From Salminus brasiliensis (Eukaryota; Chordata; Actinopteri; Characiformes; Bryconidae), in contig NC_132878.1 of assembly GCF_030463535.1 (NCBI RefSeq), positions 31,662,261 through 31,726,260 on the forward strand: DNA of 64,000 nucleotides. The letters run 5' to 3'. Below, in pieces: positions 1 to 12,260 of this stretch (position 1 is the first letter of the stretch; the number at the start of each line of letters is the position of its first letter). A program made the position numbers and the translations under genes. The notes below the pieces were generated by a model that was given only the letters and a program-made list of their open reading frames with translations, had not been told where the DNA came from and did no database searches.

Positions 1-316
1 TCTGTTATTGCTTTAGGATAGCCCTGATCGGAGCGCAGTGGGTGTCTTATGAATAACTTACACTTAACAGTGTGTAATACGTGACGCGACCGTAGTCAAA
101 ACACATGCTTTTAAAGTTTGAGCAAAAAAGAAAAGGACATGGATGAGGTCATAATGGGAAGGATAGTGCTCAAACCCTATTGGTGGAGAGGGGATAGGTA
201 GGTGTGGCTATGCAGGAATCCTCTGCCCTACAGGTTTTAGTAATCATACTAATCATCCATAATAATGTGGCAAAAATCGATCTGTCATAGTCTTCACAGT
301 ATGTCAGTACTCAGTG

Positions 317-317
<1 letters not shown>

Positions 318-370
<53 letters not shown>

Positions 371-486
371 AGCCAGGCATCCCTGCCTCTCATCACATTG
401 CTCAGGATCAAAACAGTCAACCTGCGGCAATTATCTTTGCTACACTGTAAGTTCGCCAGGTGTGTGTATGAGTGTGTGTGTGTGTA

Positions 487-517
<31 letters not shown>

Positions 518-615
518 CTTTCATTCTCTTTGTTCTTTCAAATCCTGACATGATGGCTCACCCCTGGGGGAGCTGATCCGAGCCTGAGAAATTCCTAAGC
601 CAAGCACTTCACACA

Positions 616-649
<34 letters not shown>
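318..649. repeat. Cluster of (AC)n/(TG)n microsatellites
   Basis: Pure (CA) 318-368, interrupted (TG) 461-517 and (CA) 611-649. The complementary tracts could pair with one another. Confidence 0.95.
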
Positions 650-650
<1 letters not shown>

Positions 651-1434
651 TCACAAATGACTCAATGTTAAAAACTCGATGTAAGCACTTCATAATGCTG
701 GAGCTTCCTAACTAAAACACACTCCAGACCGCCCTGGCAAACAAACGCAGGAAAACTGTAATTGCAAAAGAAGTGAAAGAAATGCTGAACAATCCTTTGA
801 TGTTCTGGAAGAAAAGAAACAACAAAGTTGCCCTGCGACAGCAGCACCTCTCCATTACTTCTGTTCAACTAATGTCCCTTGAATAAGACAGGATTGTAAA
901 TATCAAAATATTTTCTATTGCTCCATACATAGTTAAAGTCTGACACAATGAAAAGAATAGGTTTCCAATTAAAAATGAATATAAAGTATATTTAAGAAAT
1001 GCATATATTTATACATATGTGTTTGAGAAATATGTGAAAGTGCAGCATTTTGACTAAAAAACATTAAATAGATAAAGAGAACACAGACATTCTGCTTTTT
1101 GCTGAATGTTTCAACTGAACAAAAACATCCGATAAATCAAAACACAATGAGGTCAGTAGAGCTCTATGATGTTCGAACTAGCCTAAATACACAAAGGAAT
1201 ATCTGCACTAAATCAATACCTTCAGTGCAAGATACAAATGGACTAACAAAAAATATCCAAAAAACAAAAATCCTCTGGTATGAGGCTACATGCAGGGTTT
1301 TCTGATGACAGTGCTTCTATGTGTTGTATGTGTGACTGAAGAGCCTTTAAATCGCTAAAGAACCGTTACATCAAGTACATGTTCTTTAGACAATTAAAAG
1401 GTTCTTCACACTCGCACATGCAAGTTCTTTATGA

Positions 1435-1765
1435 GATTCAGAATTGTTCCTCTATGGCAACGCTCAAATTTGGCATCACTATGCCTGTATATTGCACAAA
1501 GTGGATGGAATCCTGAAAGTGACGAACCAAATTCTTCAGCATAACCTTAAACCACCAGTTAGAAGTTGAAACCTGGACATAATTGGGTGTTCCAACAGGA
1601 CATTGACCCCAAACAAACATCAAAGGTTGTTATGAAAAAGATTGCTAATGCGATGCTTGTGTCATGGCTTCCCAAAATTCTGACCTCAAACCTATTAGAA
1701 ATATGTGGCAATTCACCAATTCTGCCAAGAAGAATGGTCAGATTCTGCCAGTTATTCTGGTTAGA
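1435..1765 (+). mobile_element. Tc1-like transposase relic
   Basis: Forward frames contain the sequence for GHNWVFQQDIDPKQTSKVV, a clear Tc1 catalytic block, preceded by remnants of ILQ.NLKP. A stop and a frameshift separate the pieces, and the downstream Glu block is not recognisable. Flanks at 1335-1435 belong to the GGTTCTT-type repeat. Confidence 0.65.
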
Positions 1766-1804
1766 TAGTCTGCCAGTTATTCAGCCAGCTTATTATCAGA
1801 ATTA

Positions 1805-2645
1805 AGCTTTCTGATAGCTACCAAAAGCATCTGGACATAGTGCTGCTTGCTAAGGGACACTTAACCTAATATTGACTGCGCTGTATGTATATGTTTGAAC
1901 CTCTGTAAATGATTTTCACCCTGAGTTGATTTCAGAAAGGCCCCAAAATAATAAAAAGAAATGCCACACCTGGAAGGCTGTCCACCTGGAAGGAAGATGC
2001 CACCCAACCCAAGGATCACAATGGTACCCCTTTGTGTCCAGAGGACATCTGCTGATGACATATTTAGCCCTATAGATGAACGTGGGCTTACTATCTGGCA
2101 AACAGCAATGTATTATTTCCCTTTTTGAGCTATATTAATGTTTTATAAGGTGTTTATAACCTAACCTATGAGCAGTTATAACACAAAATAAAAAGGGAGT
2201 GAGGAAACTACTGCTTGCCAGATAGTGAGCAATATTTGCATTTTTATTTTTAGGTTATTACTGCATAGTAATTATTTCAAAGGTGCTTATGGCCTAAATA
2301 ATAAGCAGTTTTAACAAATAATTAAGGAAATAGAAAACTGTTGCTTGCAAAATAGTCTACACATGGTTATTGTTTCCATTTTTATTTGTTTTATTCATGA
2401 GTTGCAAAATGTGTATGACTTAATATAAATTAATAACCAATTTTAACACAAGGAAAAAGGCACACTGTGAACTGCCGCTTGCCAAATAGTAGTTCCCATT
2501 GTTATTTGTGTTATAACTGCTTCATGCTTTATGAAGGTGTTTATGATCTAACTAATTGCAACCATCTTATTGCTAGAAGCCTGTTGATGGCTACCAAAAG
2601 CAGTCAAGGTGAAGCTTGCTAAGGGACATACAACCAAGTATAAGG
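1805..2645. repeat. Degenerate tandem array, about 130-bp unit
   Basis: The marker ctgcttgccagatagt recurs at 2211, 2341 (ttgcttgcaaaatagt) and 2475 (ccgcttgccaaatagt), spaced 130 and 134 bp. Outer related blocks ending gcttgctaagggaca occur at about 1847 and 2613. An inverted copy (actatctggcaaacagc) sits near 2089. The copies have diverged strongly. Confidence 0.5.
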
Positions 2646-3394
2646 TGTGTTATATGTTTATTTCTGATCTTGTCTGTATAATCATCACCCTGTATTACTA
2701 AACAGTTTCTAAACCTTTTATAAAGCTTTTATAATGCCTAGTCTTATTGCAAACTGCTACCAAATAATTATTAGGACATGTATAAGCTTTTGTTTTTTTG
2801 TAATTATCAAAACTCAACTGGAATATACATCAAGTTTGATACTAATTAGATAATTATGATTCATATACTATAAAATAATTCATGAAGTCATGAACTCTTC
2901 CAGAAATTGCTTCCACCAAGTACATTTTTGAGACACCAGTCATGAGACATCAGTCACATAGCACAGATTACCCAAAATACTGCATAAATGTCTTTACATC
3001 CATTACTAATTGAAGCACTATATCAATAGGTCTTCAGTTCAGAAATTCATTTTCCACACATTTTTCACACAGCTATTAGTGTTTAGCAGCTGTAAGAAAC
3101 CCCAGTTCTTTCAGTTTCTCCCTTTTATCTCAAAAACAGAGCATTGAAAATCCATATTTTCTACCGGGTGTATCAGGAACTGAACCCAAACCACCTTCAA
3201 ATGAAAGTTCACTCGCATTTTTAGCCATTCTCTTTCATTCACAGGCTGCAGTATAAGGTAACTTTTTTCAAACCATCTGGACTGGGAGGGAATTTGACTC
3301 TAGTTTAGTGGTGATACTGAGGGGGTGTAAAAGTTTTTTTTTTGGTGTGTGTACATGAGTGTGTGTATGTGTGTGTGTGTGTGTGTGATGGGTC

Positions 3395-3625
3395 TCAGGT
3401 TTAAAGCTCTAGAGTCTGCTCTGGACTCCAGATCAGACGAGCTAACCCCCACCTCCGCTCCATCGCCCCGGGATACGCAGCCAATCAGAGGTTTTCGAAC
3501 CACCTGTGGTCACCGTGGAGACCGCCCTGCAGCCACCTTTTAATGAAGCCCTTGAGAGGGGCATTCTGGGAAGACTGAGTGGGCACTCTTTCTTTGTTAA
3601 CCAATCGCAGCCGTACACCTAATAT
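3395..3625. promoter_or_regulatory. Candidate regulatory block, far 3' flank
   Basis: A moderately GC-rich, repeat-free block between microsatellites. It has two CCAAT-type sites (gccaatcagagg, aaccaatcgcag), an accacctgtggtcaccgtgg stretch combining inverted RUNX-like half sites with a CACCTG E-box, and no credible ORF. Confidence 0.3.
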
Positions 3626-3780
3626 GGTACTGAAACATGATTGGTATAAATGTGTAATTGTGTGAATGGGTGCATGAGTGTGTGTGTTGGTGTGTGTCTG
3701 TGTGTGTACTTATTTGTATTTGTTGGGCTCTTTGGTCTGCCGCTTCCATCTTTCTTTACTGATGCTTTAAAGCATCCTCT

Positions 3781-3797
3781 TTCTCTCTGTCTCAGTG

Positions 3798-3885
<88 letters not shown>

Positions 3886-3964
3886 TCTCTCTGTCATTTA
3901 CTCTCTCTCTCTCTCATTCTCTCTCTCTCTCTCCTCTCTCTCTCTGTCTATCTAGCTCTCTCTC
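3781..3964. repeat. Compound microsatellite (CT)n(AT)n(CT)n
   Basis: (CT)-rich 3797-3850, a 32-bp (AT) run 3851-3882, then interrupted (CT) to 3964. Confidence 0.95.
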
Positions 3965-4038
3965 CAGGTGAATAGCCTGGGGTTTGGGTAGAGGTGTCAC
4001 TCACCTGATCAAATTAACCTGTCACTGACTCACCTTAA

Positions 4039-4073
<35 letters not shown>

Positions 4074-4610
4074 ATCAGCAATTTGATGCTTAGGGTCTAT
4101 GTAGGCTTTAAAAGCGTTGACTCGTAACATTAGTGAAACCTGTTTGGTGCTCTGGTTTTTTTGTAGAACCAAAGCTGTTTGATCCTTTTAAATATGTAAC
4201 ATAATAATAATATCATTACTATTGTTAGCACTATACACAAAGAGATCTACATAATCATGAACAAGAGTTTTTTTTACTTTTAACAATAGTAGGACCTTTG
4301 TCAGAAAGTTTTAAAAGTACACCAATCAGTTTTATTTTACTTTACTGACAACCATGCACTGCTCACAAATACATTGCAGGGCTGTAGTCAACACCACCTT
4401 TGTGAAGTAAAGACCATGACTAGTCGAGATCAAGTCAAGGCCAGGTCTGAGGAAGGGCCAAGACCATGTAAAAACAATAAAGAAGCAGTTATGATTGATT
4501 CATTTTTGAAGCCTAGTCTTTTGGATCCTCTCTCTCTATACAGTGCAGTATCTACTGTAATAATAACCTTATATTGCATAGATTATTGACCTGTCATATG
4601 TGCAATATAT

Positions 4611-4850
4611 TTCCATTTCCATTTATAGCATTTAGCTGACGCTCTTATCCAAAGCGACTTACAAGGTTACTCATATTACAGAGATGGGCCAATGCAGTGT
4701 TAGGAGTTAGGAGTCTTGTCCAAAGACTCTTATTGGTATAGCGCAGCATAGTCACCCAGACCAGGAATCGAACCCTGTTCTCCCACATGGTGTGGTAGCT
4801 CACTGGCAGGTAGTAATGTTATCTGTTTTGCCACACCAACCCCCACATAT
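4611..4850. repeat. Teleost dispersed repeat (catttagc.gacgctcttatcc core)
   Basis: The core gcatttagctgacgctctta and tccaaagcgacttacaaggt is one of the commonest short repeats in fish genomes. The 3' part includes a run near accaggaatcgaaccctg. A shorter copy is at 14481-14585 and a diverged one at 5384-5590. Confidence 0.65.
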
Positions 4851-5223
4851 ATCACAATATATGATTCACACAATCAGGACTGCAGTATTACAATCACACC
4901 TGCTATATTATTAATGCTTGGACTGTTATTAGACTGTATCAGTGCATAGGCAATTTATGCAATTAGGGTGAAAATGTACAATGCCCATACATACAACAAT
5001 AGTAGCGCATGGACAGCTATGGCACATGGGCAGCTATGAGACTATCACCAGTCACGATAAGTATTAGTTCCATATATACCCAGTTTAGTGTCTGCATATA
5101 ATCAGTGTTTTTAAAATAATCCTTATTAGCATCTACTTGTCTGCCATGTGTCTGTCTTTGGTCTTTGGGATACTGTATTTACTTTGAAGAGTCTTTTAGT
5201 TTTGCTGTGCTGGTAATAATGAC

Positions 5224-5360
5224 CTGTCCATATCTCCTGTCCTTAGTAAATACACTGGCAAAGCAAACTATCTTAGGGACCCATAAGACTACCAGATCAG
5301 GCAGAATCTAACCTATATTCCCTGTTCTATTTATTTATTGAGGACAGGAGATATGGACAG
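5224..5360. repeat. Short element with perfect 19-bp inverted ends
   Basis: ctgtccatatctcctgtcc (5224-5242) is exactly complementary to ggacaggagatatggacag (5342-5360). The right end is followed by two further partial direct copies up to 5382. The internal sequence resembles 15570-15690 (gctaccagatcaggcagaac), so this is a dispersed family with two copies here. Confidence 0.55.
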
Positions 5361-5383
5361 AAGATATGGACAGGAGATATGGC

Positions 5384-5592
5384 CACAGCTGACATAGGTA
5401 CATATCAGCATTTTGCTAACATTCTAATCCAGAGCCATTTACACTTACACATGGAAGCAACTGTAGCTTTAGAAGTTTTACTCAAGGACTCTTATCGGTG
5501 TAGTGTGGTGTGCTTGCTCAGGCAGAGAACCGAACCCTTCTCTGCCACGAGGAAGGTGTTGTTGTCAGCCACTACACTACACCAACATATTT
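5384..5592. repeat. Diverged copy of the dispersed repeat at 4611-4850
   Basis: It preserves the order of blocks (attctaatccagagccattt, caaggactcttatcggtgta, gagaaccgaacccttctctg) of the 4611-4850 repeat, with many changes. Confidence 0.5.
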
Positions 5593-7394
5593 TACACAAA
5601 CTGACCCCAATGCACATTTGGACGATTTCATTCACACAAAACAGCTTTAATTCACATATTTACTGCAGACATGTAGACAATGTGGAGAGCACACCAATTC
5701 CAAGGGGGACTTAAAAAACATAAATAAACAAATAAATAAATAAATAAATAAATACATTTGGAAACACCACCAGTCAAACTTTCTTTGTTTCTTGTTTTGC
5801 CATCTTAGCAATGCCTTTCTTACTGCCACTCCACCTGTCAAACCTGCAGCTCCAAGTCTTCACAGTTGAAATTGATACTTGGTCCAGCGTTAAGCTGTGT
5901 TGTCATGTGAGTCGCCTATCACACAAGCTGTCAGAAACTTGTCTCCTGATGCTGTTGTGGGTTTGGGTAAGTCAGTCGTCTTTCTGTAGGTTTTGTCTAC
6001 TTCCTAAGAGCCTTTTGAGAGTGTAGGAACTGTTCTCATGACTCTCTTACTTTTGCAAGATATTGTGATAGCGATTTGACTGTACAATGTTGTCTTAGTA
6101 TTGCAGTAAAGCTTAATTCACTTCCATTGCTACAAACCAGCAGTAAATTCTAAACCAATTACTTGTTTCGTGAATAAAAAGAAACTTTTTTTTCAACAAG
6201 ATTTCTAATCATTTTAACATGTACTACTAAACTGTACCCCCAATAAATTGGTAACATTTGTATAAACAAATTCATACATATAATATGATTCACAGGGAGC
6301 TCATCCCCATTATTTTGTACATATTTTACCATTCACAAAGAGCTCCCATCCCCTGGGTGGCTGTTTTGCAAAATGCACACAGCCAAGCCTGTTGTGTCCT
6401 TGAAGAAGAATTGAGAAAACAGCAGCACCATAGCATTCTGCTTTTCTAAACTATGAAGCTTCTACATAAGAATTCATGAACGGAAACTAAGGAAAGCCGC
6501 TTTTCCAGTCTACAGTGGAAACACAGGAAACCTTTGGCCCCTACTTTATAGGCAGTGTTTATAATAACAGTGCTATTACACATTTAGAATCCAGGCAACA
6601 CTGCAGCTACTGGTAATATTTTCACTGTTACAACTGTACTACAGTGGTACAGCTTGTGTAAACGTGTATTAACTTAAGTTTTAACAGCTGTAATTACACC
6701 AATGTCCCTCTATAGCTGTAACTGTGCATTCTCTCTAATGTGGTTGTACATGTGTAACAAGAGGAGGGTAGTCGTATTCATATGGATTGGTACTTTTTCC
6801 TGTTACAGCAATTGGGATACACTTGTGTAATTGCTTGAGTCATAACTGAGGTTGATGCACATATCACTGCTGTCCAATAAAATGGAACTGTATCTCCATT
6901 TTTTCCATTTTTAGTTTCCCAATAGCTGCTCTGTACACTGTGTAAACAATTCTGGGTGAATGGACCAATAGAAATGCTCTCTCTTATTCTACACTGACTT
7001 CCTTTCAAAGTTACAGACATTTTGCCTTCTCCTGTAGAGTCACCATTCTGAAGATACATGTTTTTCACTGGCCAGCGACGATATGGAATTACACTAGCTG
7101 TAATACTGGAGCAGCACAGGGTATTACATGTCTGTTAATGTGTTACAACATGGTTATTAAAGACATTTAAAATAATGTGGGACCAACTTCTCTTTTTGCT
7201 GAAAAACGTTGACCACCTTCAAAGACTTGTTGACCAGCATCTGAACAGCACACACACACTCACACACAAACAGCCTCTCCTCTCCTGTTATATACCAACA
7301 GCACAGATAAACGTGTTGCTGGTTGACACCCAGCGTTATAAGAAAACAGACACAGAAATAAAAAAAAAAGACTTTAGCAGCAAAAACTAATAAT

Positions 7395-7765
7395 TGCAAA
7401 GCAGCCAATTAAATTGTGAAAGGGAGATGAAACCGCGCTTATTTCCCCTGGTGATTTTGCGCTGCAAAACTGGCTTCCGCGCGCACATGAAAAGAAGAGG
7501 GGAAAATATAATTTCAGAAGCTGACAGAACTCATTGTTCGTGGAATTTTAAATTCAAAAAAGTTAATAAAGCAGCGGAGGAAGATGAAGAGAATTTGCAT
7601 TTCTCAGATTAACAGCGTGTAGAGCAGCAAAGGCAAGCGCCTCGCCCCGGGTCATCATTTAAGAAACCTTTGCATATTTTATTTAAAAGTGGGCCCGGGT
7701 TGGCGGGGTAATAAGACAGACAGATAATGATTGGAAGGTCGGCCCTGCAGGGCACGGACCAACAC
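7395..7765. promoter_or_regulatory. Candidate conserved enhancer block
   Basis: About 370 bp without repeats. It contains agccaattaaattgtgaaag, the octamer-like gaatttgcatttctcag, aacctttgcatattttattt, ggtcatcatttaag and agataatgattgg. The mixture of homeodomain/POU-type AT cores with CpG-containing segments (accgcgctt, ttccgcgcgcac) is what developmental non-coding elements look like. Function is inferred. Confidence 0.35.
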
Positions 7766-8034
7766 ACGCACACACACACACACACAGGCACACATGCTCA
7801 CACACACACACAGTGCAGCTGAGGATTGCGCAAAACACCAAACAGCTCCAGAAGGCTGCTGCAGCATAAGATTACACTAATTACCCACTGATCATTTATG
7901 AAATGTTTTGAAAAGGTTTTATTATTGTTGTTGTTGTTTGTTGGCATTATTACTTTCATTATTGCAATTAACCGTGCATGTGTGTGTGTGAGTGTGTGTG
8001 TGTGTGTAACTCTCTGCTTTCTCTCCATTCCTCA

Positions 8035-8215
8035 TATCTCGCCATGCTCCCTGATCCTACAGTAATAGCATCCTGCAAAATTAGATTTCTGTTGCTTATT
8101 TGTTTATATCGAATGACCAGAAACGTGTTAATGTTCATTACAGCAGCATTCATGTGGAAGCGCCACAAATTATCCAAGTTGGACATGCTGGAGAAAAAGT
8201 GAAATATAAGACACA
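8035..8215. promoter_or_regulatory. Candidate conserved block
   Basis: Unique-looking sequence flanked by TG repeats. It contains cttatttgtttatatcgaat (forkhead-like), gttaatgttcattacagcag and ccacaaattatccaagttgg. Non-coding on both strands as far as I can see. Confidence 0.25.
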
Positions 8216-8544
8216 CATCCTGCTTTAGAAAGAGCTACAGCTCTACTTGTTCTTCAGGTAAGGAAAGTGTAAGGCTTCTTTCGGATTGGATTGGCAAGCA
8301 GCTTGTTTTAGCAAGAGGGGTTCTGTGTGTGTTTTATTGTTTTGCTTGTTATTTTTATTAAGTGTTTGTTATTTATTTATTTATTTTATGTAATATGGTT
8401 ACGATTAGAGCTAGGATTACAACATTCTTATCACACATAAACACCACTATGTAATACTATGGGGTATATTATCATTAAACATAGAGATAGAGATAGAACA
8501 TGTCTCTGCCACACATAAATGCAGAGTCAAAGTGATACGTACAG

Positions 8545-9075
8545 GATTAGGCCTACAGCCCTAGAGCATGATGCTACCACCACCATGCTTTATAGCTGCT
8601 ACATTGATCCTGGGGTTGAAAGCCTCACCTTTACTCCTTCAAGTATACCTCAATCTTTGTCTCATCTGACCATAAAACATTCATCCAGAAGGCTTTCTCG
8701 TTGTCCATGTGGTCAGCTGCAAACTTCAGCTGAGTTTAGAGGTGCTAATATTGGAGCAAGGACCGCTCTCTTGGACAGCGGCCTCTCAATCCATGGTGAT
8801 GTAAAACTCACTTGATGGTAGAAAGTGACAGTGGAGTTCCAGCAGCTTCCAGTTCATGGCAGGCCTGTGCCTTGGTGGTTCTTGGGTTGTTCCTGACCAT
8901 CTAAACCAATTTTCTGAGGGTGACGGTTTGGGTCTTCTTCCAGACATTGGCAAAGTGGCTACACCTCCTAATAATTTGTTCTTGGGTACTATTGTTTGAA
9001 CAGATTATCTTGAAATCAGCAGTTGCTTAGAAATGGCTGTTAGAGACATTCCTGATTTGTGCCAGCTGTAGTCAA
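8545..9075 (-). mobile_element. Tc1-like transposase relic
   Basis: On the minus strand broken frames give DHMDNEKAFWMNVLWSDETK, a typical Tc1 block with the first catalytic Asp in WSDE. Further on comes KHGGGSIML followed by a stop where Trp is expected. Upstream pieces (gtctctaacagccatttct) correspond to the helix-turn-helix region. The element stops before the second catalytic block. It is dead and probably old. Confidence 0.7.
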
Positions 9076-9984
9076 TCATGATCATGATCATACAGGGTGT
9101 TAAGAGGCATTGGCAATTTTGAAATGTTCAGCACCTCTAAATTGAATGATTGTAATGGGTATTTAATGCATAATTATTTTCACTTAAGACTTAATTATTA
9201 TTTAGTAGAAAATATATACACCTGTGCATCACATTCTTGATGTTCCTTTTATGAAAAATATGTTATACACCCATTTTGCCCCAAAGTTGTTAACTCATAA
9301 AAAAATTAACATAGATTATGTATTATATATGTTTTAATACATATATGCAGTACAATACATATCATGTCATAGTGATGCTTTTTTTATATGGGCATATGAC
9401 CCCACAAACTGACAAGGTATAAAAACAATTTTGCCTGTGTTCATGTATAAATGTGTATGAGAGCGAAGGGCCGAAAGCTATGCAAGGTGTGTGTGTATGT
9501 GTGTGTGTGTGTGTGTGAGAGAAAGAGAGAGAGAGAGAGAGGCTCTAGGGAGAGATGCTGTAATGATGTAAGTGGGTTAAATGAAAAGGTTTGATTGTTG
9601 AGTAAATGTGTGGAGTCAGAGGTTGGCGCTGGTTACTCCTTCATTCTGATGGCAGCCATCCAGCTGCTTGGTTCAATCAATATGATCTTGACACTGCGTG
9701 ACTGTGAGCGTGTGACTCTGACTCTGAGTGTGTGTGTGAAACTGAGTGAGGCTCTGTCTGACACTGAAGATCCCTGTAAATGAATCATATAATCCTCGCA
9801 CAATGTGCACTACCGATGAGCCCAAAACAGTATGTTCTAATAATGTTGATAATAATAACATTATATGATCCACTGAGGGTGAATAATTTCAATTTTCTCT
9901 TAACAGTAGTAGAGGGGTTGAATGTGGGAGATGGGCAGCATTAAGACCTGTATGATAGTACTTGTCCTATGTTTTTACTCATTT

Positions 9985-10195
9985 TGCTTTTTTTTACACA
10001 ATGCTCCACAGTTCAATGCTGGGGGCTTTATACCTCACTAGGTATTATGCATTTTGCCAATAGGCCTATTTTATTGGCAATACTTCTTTACAGGGACAGC
10101 ACATCTGTGTCAGCAATGGGTGCAGCTTAAAACAGCTGAATGCATTCAGTAGAAGGGGTGTCCACAAACATTTGGATATATAATGTATATTGGTT
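9985..10195. repeat. Inverted partial copy of the 10716-11110 element
   Basis: It runs from ttcaatgctgggggctttat through gtgtcagcaatgggtgcagc to the end ggtgtccacaaacatttgga, the complement of the start of the 10716 copy. Confidence 0.6.
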
Positions 10196-10715
10196 ATTGG
10201 GACACATTTAATCCATATTGTTGTATCTGATTACAGTATCTTCTTTCATGATTTTAGTTGTGGCTCAGTGGCTAGAGCACTGGGTTGTGATTGATCACAC
10301 AGTTATTGGTTGAATACCCACATCTGGTAAGCTGTTGCAGCCACTGTTGAGCCCTTCAGCAAGGCCCTTACTGGTCTCTGCTCCAAGAGTGCACTAAAAC
10401 TAGATCTGTTTTTGGTTGGAATAAATTACCACAATAATTTAACTTTATAAAGGTCCAGAGTATCTTTACTTTACCTGCATCCTTACTTAGCAATATAACA
10501 CTTAAGGCCCTGTGTTGTCACCAAAACCATTACCTGAAATAATTCTACTGTTCTACTGTTTATCTCATCTGCCCCATTGGCTAATAGAGAAACCAGAAAC
10601 CACTTATTATTTCAGACAGCAGACACACACACACAACCCCTCTACATAAAAGCCCACCTCCCCTCACCATTTTAACAGCATGCTGTATCCATGACGTACA
10701 TAGTAATGCTAAATA

Positions 10716-11110
10716 CACATATGTCCAAATGTTTGTGGACACCACTAACAATTAAGGCATTCAGCTACTTTAAGTTGCACCCAATGCTGACACAGATGTG
10801 CAAATGCATACACACAGCTTGTCTAGTCCCTGTACTCTCATGAGCAGATAAACATCAACCTATTGGCCTCATGCCTAATCTTGGCATGGGCTAGAGGAGT
10901 ATAAAGCCTTGGAGCAGTGGAACTGTGTTCTCTGGAATTATGGATGGTGCTCCACACAATGTTTGTGGGATGAGCTGGGGAGTTGAGCATGAGGTGGGGT
11001 GGTGATCACCCAACATCCTGACCTGACTAACACCCTTGTTGCTAAATTCAGTTAAATCCTGACAGCAATTCTACAGAATCTAGTAGAAAGCCTTCCCTGG
11101 ACAGTAGAGA
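10716..11110. repeat. Dispersed non-autonomous DNA element (fullest of four copies)
   Basis: It starts tatgtccaaatgtttgtgga, contains tgctgacacagatgtgcaaa and gggctagaggagtataaagc, and ends gtagaaagccttccctggac. This order is typical of a high-copy element in characiform and catfish genomes (recalled, not searched). Related pieces are at 9985-10195 (inverted), 31815-32145 and 41405-41615 (inverted). Confidence 0.6.
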
Positions 11111-11647
11111 CAGTTTTTTGTGGCAAGATAAAGTAGTGTGTGTCAGACCCAGAGTAAATAAAAATAAAATAACATAATATTATGGAATGTTTAAGGTACT
11201 GCATTAATTTATTTATTTGCAGTTTAGGACACAATATCAGGCCACTCTTGGTTTCAGTATTAGGACCTCCAGCTCTACATACATACATTGCTGGTGTTTT
11301 AGCAGCACTTGTTGAGGGATGCAGTTCGGGTGAAAATGTAGTGAGAACTTAAGTAAAGATGATCCTGCAACAAAACTAAAAGCAGAAACTTCATCCTCGG
11401 ACAAACTCACAATTCGCTCATATTTTAGCAGTTAAACAATCCTGAAATCAGGGGTTTCTGCAGTCCCCTCAACACCCCCACTTTCTGCATCCTTACACAC
11501 ACACACACATTCACACACTCTCTCCTATGTGAGCAGCAGGCCGCAGTACACACAGCAACATGAATAATGCATCAGGCAGCAATGCCTTTCTCTGCTGCCC
11601 CTAACGCTGCAGGCCTGAGGAAGGTCAAGGATGGTACTGCATATGTA

Positions 11648-11688
<41 letters not shown>

Positions 11689-11869
11689 ATGTGCACTTGT
11701 GTGTAGGTATGCTTGAGCAGTGTCTTTTACATTGTAGCTGTTTCTCCACTATTGTGTGTATGAAAATATTTGTATATGTGTCTTCTACAGTTTTTTATTA
11801 TATACAGATTTCTCTCTCAGAACTGGTGAAACAGTATGGACTGTTACAAGTCGATGGTGTTGCAGCATG

Positions 11870-12260
11870 GAGCATTTAATAGGTCAGTGGTGTAACAGTG
11901 TGGAGTGTGTTACAGGTTTACGGCATAATAGAATCATAATGGAACTGTGTTATGGGCCAGTGGTGTAACAGTAGGGTGTGTATTACAGATCAGAGATCTA
12001 ATAGTATTCAGTGAGTTATGGCTCAGCGGTGTAACAGTATATGTATATATATGAGACGCAAAAACTTAACTTTCAATGGAAGTCAATGACAAAAAAACTT
12101 TTAGTAAGTAATTTTGGATCATTTCTATTTAATGACTTTACTACTGTAACAGTATGGAGTATTACAGGTCAGTTGTGTAAGAATATGGAGTGTATTGTGG
12201 TTCAGTGTGTGTGTGTGAACAGTATGGAGTGTGTTTTGAATCAGTAGTGTACAGGGTAGG
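11870..12260. repeat. Degenerate minisatellite (gtaacagtatggagtgt type)
   Basis: Units such as ggtcagtggtgtaacagtgt, ggagtgtgttacaggt, cagtggtgtaacagtagggt and aacagtatggagtgtgtttt recur at irregular 35-60-bp spacing. They are interrupted at about 12035-12145 by unrelated AT-rich sequence. Confidence 0.6.

Noticed and set aside
4785..4810. tRNA-like signal (accaggaatcgaaccctg)
   Set aside because: A B-box-like word, but no cloverleaf can be built around it and it lies in a dispersed repeat.
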